From Alphaproteobacteria bacterium (lineage in GTDB: Bacteria; Pseudomonadota; Alphaproteobacteria; RF32; CAG-239), in assembly GCA_017937705.1 (NCBI GenBank), contig JAGBDC010000001.1:1-37745 (forward strand): 37,745 bases of DNA, in the 5' to 3' direction. A model generated the notes under the pieces. It saw nothing but the letters and a program-made list of their open reading frames with translations. It was not told where the DNA came from and ran no database searches. Each line of letters starts with the position of its first letter. Position 1 is the first letter of the stretch. Below, one piece after another: positions 32,164 through 37,745 of the stretch. The position numbers were made by a program, and so were the translations under genes.

Positions 32164-35046
32164 TTATTTTGTTTCAATTTCATTATCTAAACTGATATAG
32201 AGGTCATCAACTTTGATATTTTTCACTTCTGCCAGCTTAGTATTTTCTTTATATACAATCAAATTTACCTTTCCGTAAGGCACATCGGGAACCACGAAAT
32301 ATCCGTACAAATCCGTAAACGAAGAGGCAACCTCTTTTCCTTCGTCATTTATTGCCACAACCCTATATCCGTATAAACGTTTTCCTTCTTTGTTAGCAAT
32401 TTGTCCTTCTATCGAGCCATAATGTTTGAATATAACATCTACTTCTCTAATTGTTCCCGGTCGCAATACTAATTTAGTTATTTCATTATCCGGTTTTAGC
32501 GAAATATCTTCCAATGTTTCCATATCGACAACTAAATCTGTTTTTTCATTTGCAACTAAATCCGTAATAAACACTGTTCCGTCTTCGTCGGTATATTGCT
32601 CTTTAACCATATTATTTGCCTTAATACCTACACCCTCAAGCGGATTTCCGGCATCATCTTCAAGCTTAACATAAACAGAGCCGGCATTACCTAAACTAGA
32701 ATATCCCGAAGCTATCAAATCTAATTTGTCCGGTTCTTTTGAAAAACTTACATTATAAGTTAAATAGCTTGAAAAATTACCCTTTTTATCAACTTGCAAC
32801 GAAAGTGAAAGCCCGCCAAAGTCAAACACTCTTGAGCCGGATACGGAATAATAGTCCATGTGTTCCACCAAATCACGTCGATATTGAGCATTATAATATG
32901 TATATCTGTCCTGTCGATAAGACAAACGAGCGGAAACATCCGTAAATTCGGCATTGGGATTAGTCCGATAAGTACTATCAAAGGTTAATGAATAGTTTCC
33001 CCAATATGTATAAATACTTGGTTTAATTTCATTCTCATGTTCGATAACATCATAATTATCTTCTAAAGATAAATACCAACCTTTAGAAACGTTTTTAGAA
33101 ATTCTTCCGACAATATTTTCATAAGGAATATCGCCCTCTTCTTTTCTCCCCATGCGATAACTGATATAATAAGGTACACCGAACAATCCGCCGTTTAATC
33201 TAAACTCGGTTTTATCTTTTAGATATTCATCACCATAATATGACAAAGGCGAATGCAATTCATCATATCTGTCATACATTGCATAAATTGTACCGAAATA
33301 AATATCTCCTTGTGCTTCAAAGTGATGTCCGGTTTTAGCCGTATCTATATTATTTTCCAAGTTATATTGCAAGGTAACTCCTGACAAAACATATTGCACA
33401 CCGGCCATGGCAAAATGTTGAGTTTCTTCGTTTTCTTTAGCGTCAGGAGTTTGTGTCAATCCTCCCATCAAAGTAATATTATCGGTAGCACCATAATAAA
33501 ATGTACTGTCAATAACCGGAATATCTTTTCCGTCATAGTCCGGAGTATTCTCATTTTCTATCAAATATCTTTCGGGTTGATATATAGCGATATTATATCC
33601 GATTTCGCCTTTTTTTACCGGACTTGTACCGGAATAATAACGTTTTTCTTCGGTATAGGTTTCGCCGTATGGTCCAAAAAATACTAACTTAAACGTATTT
33701 AGCCCGTATGACACCGGAACAGCAGGAAAATTATATTCTCCGGCAATCGAATTTTGTCGATAACCGATAAGTTGTCCGTTCCAATACAATTCAACTTCCC
33801 AACCTTCGGGAAGAGGACCGACAATATCAATAGTTTTATCGGCACTCATAACCAAATCTTTGAAACTTGAAGCCGTAATACCTCGACCATAATTTGACGA
33901 CACAAAATATGTGCTGTTAATCCCACTAATATCGCCGATTTCAAATTCTTTCAAATTAAGTTTATTTTTGGGTTCATTAAGCAAAGTTCTACCGCCCGAT
34001 ATACGCACATCAGGTTTGTCGCCGGAAGTAAAATCACCGCTAACATAGGCATTTACATCCAGCCCCATAGCAATAGTTGACAAACTTAACGAATAAGAAT
34101 CGCTATTTGTAGATTTTCCTTCTGATGAACGGGACCAACCTTTACTGACGCTCAAATCGAACACCGGTAAACCGAACAAACGCTCATCTGTTTCATAGCC
34201 GGCAAAACCTTTATCTTTAGGTTGATACAATTTTCTCTTATTGCGACGATTTGTTGCATTTCGTTTGACCATGGTCGGAAATTCAAGTTTTCTATCAATT
34301 TTCAGAGTCATATCAGTCAAATCATATTTGATTTCCACACCATACAAACGAGCTAAAAAATCGGTAGAAAAGAACATTGTATCTTCAAAATTTTTATAAT
34401 CGGAAGCTTTCATTTCTACATTTTGTTTTCCTGCTTTAGCAGTATGATTTTTAAGGTCTATTTCATACAAAAAATCTTTCTTATTCGAATAGTAGCTTAT
34501 GACTGTATCATTTTTGTTTTCATACATAATGCCGACAAAATTTGCGAACTGCGACAAAGACAAATAAACGACATCTTTTTTATTTATGGCATACATAAAA
34601 TCTTCTTCCAAATAGTCTTGAATTGTAGTTTCAAGAATCAGCTCGCCGTCATTCATAACAATAATTTCGTCATCAGCCCAATTTTCTGCCTTTTCAATAC
34701 TTTTATCCAAATCTTGTTCTGACTTTTCATCTTCAATCAAAAAATTTTTTTCATTTTCTAATTTTTCTGTAATAACATTACCTTCAGGCTCATCAATAAT
34801 TTCGCTTTTAACAACTTTTCCCTCATTGGTATCGACATATTCCAAAATTGCCGTTTCGTGAATATTTTCACTTTTACGAGGTTTAGGAAAAGCTTGTTCT
34901 TTTTTGATGCCGGCAGAATTTTCTTCCATAGCTGATGTATTCTTTGTTGCAAAATACAACAAAGAAACAATCAAGCATGACAGAATAAAGCTAACTAAAA
35001 AAGATTTAGATAGATTTTTCCATGATTTTTTGTTTAGACAAAGCAT
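32164..35046 (-). CDS. Outer-membrane usher of a chaperone/usher pilus system
   Basis: A 960-residue assembly platform that threads subunits through the outer membrane. A hydrophobic export segment lies at about 16-35. A charged Glu/Lys linker (about 38-115) follows, then an N-terminal domain (about 118-265), a long beta-barrel region with Tyr/Gly strands (about 290-770, including ELYWNGQLIGYRQN and SYGLNTFKLVFFGPYGETY, which look like the usher plug/barrel), and two Ig/carboxypeptidase-regulatory-like C-terminal domains (GSVYVKLEDDAGNPLEGV and GSIEGQIANKEGKRLYGY). The linker before the N-domain is not standard for FimD. The start overlaps the chaperone gene by 41 bases and has no clear Shine-Dalgarno, so translation is likely coupled. 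Confidence 0.85.
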   Translation of the reverse strand: MLCLNKKSWKNLSKSFLVSFILSCLIVSLLYFATKNTSAMEENSAGIKKEQAFPKPRKSENIHETAILEYVDTNEGKVVKSEIIDEPEGNVITEKLENEKNFLIEDEKSEQDLDKSIEKAENWADDEIIVMNDGELILETTIQDYLEEDFMYAINKKDVVYLSLSQFANFVGIMYENKNDTVISYYSNKKDFLYEIDLKNHTAKAGKQNVEMKASDYKNFEDTMFFSTDFLARLYGVEIKYDLTDMTLKIDRKLEFPTMVKRNATNRRNKRKLYQPKDKGFAGYETDERLFGLPVFDLSVSKGWSRSSEGKSTNSDSYSLSLSTIAMGLDVNAYVSGDFTSGDKPDVRISGGRTLLNEPKNKLNLKEFEIGDISGINSTYFVSSNYGRGITASSFKDLVMSADKTIDIVGPLPEGWEVELYWNGQLIGYRQNSIAGEYNFPAVPVSYGLNTFKLVFFGPYGETYTEEKRYYSGTSPVKKGEIGYNIAIYQPERYLIENENTPDYDGKDIPVIDSTFYYGATDNITLMGGLTQTPDAKENEETQHFAMAGVQYVLSGVTLQYNLENNIDTAKTGHHFEAQGDIYFGTIYAMYDRYDELHSPLSYYGDEYLKDKTEFRLNGGLFGVPYYISYRMGRKEEGDIPYENIVGRISKNVSKGWYLSLEDNYDVIEHENEIKPSIYTYWGNYSLTFDSTYRTNPNAEFTDVSARLSYRQDRYTYYNAQYRRDLVEHMDYYSVSGSRVFDFGGLSLSLQVDKKGNFSSYLTYNVSFSKEPDKLDLIASGYSSLGNAGSVYVKLEDDAGNPLEGVGIKANNMVKEQYTDEDGTVFITDLVANEKTDLVVDMETLEDISLKPDNEITKLVLRPGTIREVDVIFKHYGSIEGQIANKEGKRLYGYRVVAINDEGKEVASSFTDLYGYFVVPDVPYGKVNLIVYKENTKLAEVKNIKVDDLYISLDNEIETK

Positions 35047-35803
35047 CGAACAGTTCTATTTTTTTAGCCTTAGAATTTTTATCTTTCAAATTAACGATAA
35101 AGTTACGTTTGCCGTTTGGTGTATAAATACGAATAGGACCTGCTTTTGCAATTTCTTCTCCTTTATCGTCATACACTTTTAGCTCAAAACGAGAGGATAT
35201 TTCTCCTTTACGTTGAAAAACCAGATTAAGTTTATCACCATTTTGTTTAGCGCTCAAAATCTCGGTTTTCTGCAACAAGTCTTTTCCTTTATAAATCGTT
35301 ACCGGAATAGAAGCCGAAAAATACATTTTTATCTCTACGGATACCGATTTTTGTTCTTCCGAATTATCGCCATTTTGTGCGGTTTCAGCTTTTTTCTTTT
35401 CTTCTTTAGTTTTATTTGTTCCGCCCATTGGCATTTCTCTGACTTGCAAACGAGAAACATATTCTCCTTCTTTTACCTTAGATAAACTCTTAAAAGCCAC
35501 ACGCACCGATTGTTTTTTTCCCGGAGCCAGAGTAAATTGTTTTGGCGAAAACACTAATAAATCATCCGCATTATTTTCGGTTTTTTCCACATTTTTATAT
35601 TTTCCGTTTTCATCTTGTTCTAGTGCAATCAAGCTTACACGATAGGTTTGTACCTTATCTCCCTTATTAATCACGGTCAAAGTTTGTGAACGTTGACGAG
35701 CAGACTCATTAAAATCTATTGCCGTCGGAAATAACGTAATATTAGCCATTACATTTGAACTAAACAAACAAAACAGCAACATCAACCAAAACTTGTTCTT
35801 CAT
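35006..35803 (-). CDS. Periplasmic pilus chaperone (PapD-like)
   Basis: A 265-residue secreted chaperone. The signal peptide ends at NVMA, before NITLFPTAIDF. The first Ig domain shows the NKGDKVQTYRVSL and FSPKQFTLAPGKKQSVRV patterns of pilus chaperones, which donate a beta strand to subunits. A Lys/Glu/Gln linker of about 25 residues (from GGTNKTKEE) precedes EIKMYFSASIPVTIY and the second domain. Family members are usually about 230-240 residues, so the linker explains the extra length. AGGAG lies seven bases before the ATG; 15 bases separate it from the two-domain subunit gene. Confidence 0.87.
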   Translation of the reverse strand: MKNKFWLMLLFCLFSSNVMANITLFPTAIDFNESARQRSQTLTVINKGDKVQTYRVSLIALEQDENGKYKNVEKTENNADDLLVFSPKQFTLAPGKKQSVRVAFKSLSKVKEGEYVSRLQVREMPMGGTNKTKEEKKKAETAQNGDNSEEQKSVSVEIKMYFSASIPVTIYKGKDLLQKTEILSAKQNGDKLNLVFQRKGEISSRFELKVYDDKGEEIAKAGPIRIYTPNGKRNFIVNLKDKNSKAKKIELFDALSKQKIMEKSI

Positions 35804-35818
35804 TATATATTTCTCCTA

Positions 35819-36796
35819 TTAATACGATATTGAAATGTTTAATATTCCGCTATATTCACCTGCGGGTTGATTTTGTTTTACATTCAATGTTCCTCCGATT
35901 TTTAGTTTTTCATATCCCAAATCACCATAAACATTATGAAGCGAAAAACTTTTTCCGGGAGAAAGGGTAAAATTATCAACGATCATTGTATTTGTTCCGT
36001 TATATAACGTAACCGAACTGTCAAAACTTACATTTGTAATTGCTAAATTTAGCGGTCCGTAGATACTGATTTCTCCGGCGGTAACCGTACCACTACTGAT
36101 TAAACTATCCGAAATTTGACTAATTCCTCCTAAAGGCGAAACGGATAATATTCCCGCTTCGCCATTTGTGATAACTGTACCAAAGTTCAAATCATTATCT
36201 TCAACGATATCGGTCTTATTTTCTACCGCAAATTTTATCGGAAGATTGACTGCGTATGAACCCAAAATACTATTATCACTACCTAGTACACTATACGGAA
36301 TGCTGATATTTGAGGTATAAGGAGTTTTTTCTCCGTTAGCACAGCGACCGACAATTTGCAAACTTGCTCCGACTATAATTGTTTTTGAACTTGAGGGAGC
36401 AGTCAGAGCTATCGAACTCGGAGAAATTTGTAAATTATTTAAGGTTAGTTTACAGTTACTTTCGTTAACGATAACTTGGTTCAAGTTAGTAATATCCGGC
36501 TTGATGATAACCGTATCTGACAATGAACCGGAAAAAACGAGTTCTCCTGCTGCGATATTATCTCCGCTTGTCGATTTCATTGCTCTCATCCATATCGGAG
36601 TATTGTTTTTATCGATACTGATTGTTGATGTGTTGGCCAAAATAATTGCTTTGCCAAAATTTAAAGTAGTTGCGGTTGCACTAACACTTCCCCAGGCATC
36701 TACATCGTCTCCGGCAGCCATAACGAAACCGATGTTGCCTGCATGAACAAGTACAACATTCATAAATAGTAATACAACTATTTTAAACTTTGTCAT
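35819..36796 (-). CDS. Two-domain DUF4402-like pilus subunit, possible tip protein
   Basis: A 325-residue secreted protein with a signal peptide ending about GFVMA, before AGDDVDAW. It contains two similar halves of the DUF4402 type: the first at about 38-190 (ATTLNFGKAIIL, SISTSGD-type loops), the second at about 195-325 (NDLNFGTVITNGEAGILSV, then VGGTLNVKQ-like GGTLNVKQNQPAGEYSG). It ends in an aromatic strand NISISY, as donor-strand subunits do. Two domains in a single polypeptide suggest an adhesin or tip subunit. Two Cys (near 114 and 152) could form a disulfide. GGGGG precedes the ATG by four bases. Confidence 0.75.
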   Translation of the reverse strand: MTKFKIVVLLFMNVVLVHAGNIGFVMAAGDDVDAWGSVSATATTLNFGKAIILANTSTISIDKNNTPIWMRAMKSTSGDNIAAGELVFSGSLSDTVIIKPDITNLNQVIVNESNCKLTLNNLQISPSSIALTAPSSSKTIIVGASLQIVGRCANGEKTPYTSNISIPYSVLGSDNSILGSYAVNLPIKFAVENKTDIVEDNDLNFGTVITNGEAGILSVSPLGGISQISDSLISSGTVTAGEISIYGPLNLAITNVSFDSSVTLYNGTNTMIVDNFTLSPGKSFSLHNVYGDLGYEKLKIGGTLNVKQNQPAGEYSGILNISISY

Positions 36797-36856
36797 TTTT
36801 CCCCCAAAATAAAAAATTCATTCCAATAAAAAATATCTAAATAATATAAAAACTTT

Positions 36857-36974
36857 ATCACGAAGTCCGTTAGGACTGTGGCAATCTGCCCTCTCTCGTC
36901 ATTGCGAAGTCCGTCAGGACTGTGGCAATCTGCCCTCTCTCGTCATTGCGAAGTCCGTCAGGACTGTGGCAATC
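36857..36974. repeat. REP-like palindromic units, three direct copies (44-base period)
   Basis: Copies at 36857-36886 (degenerate start), 36898-36930 and 36942-36974. Each runs GTCATTGCGAAGTCCGTC... to ...GGACTGTGGCAATC. ATTGC and GCAAT are inverted ends and AGTCC/GGACT pair in the centre, so each folds as a hairpin. The linker TGCCCTCTCTC repeats too. Confidence 0.9.
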
Positions 36975-37005
36975 CGGAATGAAAAAGCATATTATTTTTA
37001 AACCT

Positions 37006-37085
37006 GATTGCCGCGTCGCTACCGCTCCTCGCAATGACGGTGCGGAGAAGTGGATTGCCACGTCGCTATCGCTCCTCGCAATGAC
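37006..37085. repeat. REP-like palindromic units, two inverted copies
   Basis: Copies at 37006-37038 and 37053-37085 read GATTGCC at the left and GCAATGAC at the right, the reverse complement of the ends of the direct copies, with a different core (GTCGCTA-CGCTCCTC). The direct and inverted groups can pair to a larger structure. Confidence 0.9.
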
Positions 37086-37155
37086 GGTGTGCAGAAAAGG
37101 AAAGCAACGTAAATCACTTTCTCTTTTATTGCACTAAAGGTTTCCATCAGTAAAC

Positions 37156-37172
37156 GAATGTTTGAAACATTC
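37156..37172 (-). terminator. Weak hairpin after the pilin gene
   Basis: GAATGTTT and AAACATTC flank one base, eight bases after the pilin stop on the minus strand, without a proper T run. It may slow 3' decay or partly end transcription. Confidence 0.35.
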
Positions 37173-37179
37173 TATAAAA

Positions 37180-37710
37180 TTAATAACCTATATCTACATT
37201 TAAAGCAGCTTCTCCGCTAATGGTTCCACCATCTTTAAGAGCCTCTTTAATTTTTGCATTATCAATATAGAGTTCACCAGCAATAACCCACTGATTATCA
37301 CCAAAAGCATACTCTAAAAAAGACAGATTTTCTAAAAATATCTCTCCGTCATCACTTACCCCAAAATAATTTCCAGATGTATTTTGAAAATGAAGTTGTC
37401 CCTCGCCTACAAGACTTACAATACCATTAGTACTCTGGTTATGGGCCGGATTTTGAACAATACTTTCATGTTGCATATATCCTGAACTTGTGTTATCTAT
37501 TTTTGCAAGAAGTGTTTTTCCAGAATCAGGCAAATCTGCCGTATTTATAATCATGTTTCCAAAATTTAAATCACTTATTTTTGTCAATGTGGCTACCTGT
37601 GTAACAGATGCTGAAACATTCACTGCTACAGTTGGATAAGTAACATCAGCCATTACATTGCTTGTGCCTAAAAGTAATGCGGTTGTTGCTAATAAAAAGT
37701 ATTTTTTCAT
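37180..37710 (-). CDS. DUF4402-like major pilin subunit
   Basis: A 176-residue secreted subunit and probably the main pilin. The signal peptide ends SNVMA before DVTYPTV. A DUF4402-like pattern follows: SASVTQVATLTKISDLNFG near 35-50, central strands, and a C-terminal ALNVDIGY ending in Tyr, as donor-strand-exchange subunits do. No Cys pair is present in the mature part. AAAGGA precedes the ATG. It is upstream of the two-domain subunit, chaperone and usher on the same strand, separated by 383 bases of repeats. The promoter is at or beyond the right edge of the window. Confidence 0.8.
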   Translation of the reverse strand: MKKYFLLATTALLLGTSNVMADVTYPTVAVNVSASVTQVATLTKISDLNFGNMIINTADLPDSGKTLLAKIDNTSSGYMQHESIVQNPAHNQSTNGIVSLVGEGQLHFQNTSGNYFGVSDDGEIFLENLSFLEYAFGDNQWVIAGELYIDNAKIKEALKDGGTISGEAALNVDIGY

Positions 37711-37745
37711 ATCGATATTTCCTTTACTTTTTTAGTTAAACTGCT

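Larger units (their letters stand above)
36797..37179. other. Intergenic stretch of 383 bases inside the pilus operon
   Basis: Contains five 33-base palindromic repeat units (36857-37085) and a small hairpin near the pilin stop. No gene is supported: open frames on both strands here are translations of the repeat. Confidence 0.8.

Noticed and set aside
36857..37085. Evenly spaced direct repeats like a short CRISPR array
   Set aside because: The linkers are identical, not unique spacers, copies occur in both orientations, and no cas gene is present; they are palindromic REP-like units.
36870..37137. Small open frames on both strands in the repeat region
   Set aside because: They are translations of the palindromic repeats (products with LRGAVATRQSG-type strings) and have no ribosome sites.

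Overview
The window looks like a chromosomal stretch of an AT-rich, Gram-negative bacterium. An outer-membrane barrel with a C-terminal Phe, a chaperone/usher pilus operon, a bacterial AspRS of the kind seen in Alphaproteobacteria, RNase D together with an RNase J, and many -35/-10 promoters all fit a low-GC, probably host-associated alphaproteobacterium. The taxon is inferred from protein resemblance only. No phage, insertion sequence, replication origin or CRISPR array is visible.

Left part (1-5400): the 5' part of a MORN-repeat gene, a small unrecognised GC-richer gene, rnd, aspS and a short Hsp70-family ATPase. Centre-left (5406-13432, minus strand): nine tightly overlapping genes behind one TTGACA promoter. 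In transcription order they are an inositol-monophosphatase-family enzyme, a HAD protein, four P-loop kinases (two clear tandem paralogues), a SPASM radical-SAM enzyme, a second radical-SAM enzyme of B12-binding architecture and a membrane glycosyltransferase. I do not recognise this set as a known pathway; it is the best candidate for an undescribed biosynthetic system. A tRNA-Gln(CUG) gene and a solitary GmrSD-like (DUF262/DUF1524) defence gene follow.

Middle (15657-22748): a GC-richer oligoendopeptidase F gene, a small alarmone hydrolase, ackA, an outer-membrane protein, and a plus-strand operon of a histidine phosphatase, a membrane-anchored hypothetical protein and an HD hydrolase fused to a resolvase-type HTH tail. 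Then (22751-26589, minus) comes a second compact operon of five genes: methyltransferase, stand-alone AlaRS-like catalytic domain, MccF-like S66 peptidase and two dCTP-deaminase-family proteins, one lacking the catalytic Glu. This suggests aminoacyl-nucleotide chemistry, immunity or nucleotide-based defence.

Right part (26767-37745): an Asp/Glu racemase gene (GC-richer), an unknown protein with an N-formylglutamate-amidohydrolase-like partner, a Nudix gene with a possible HNH protein, RNase J, and a chaperone/usher operon (pilin, two-domain subunit, chaperone, usher). A 383-base gap between the pilin and the rest of that operon carries five copies of a palindromic 33-base repeat. Three promoters in the window contain the same spaced palindrome, GACAA-N12/13-TTGTC, suggesting a shared regulator. 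Three scattered genes (502-858, pepF, racemase) are clearly more GC-rich, lack Shine-Dalgarno sites and look like independent acquisitions.
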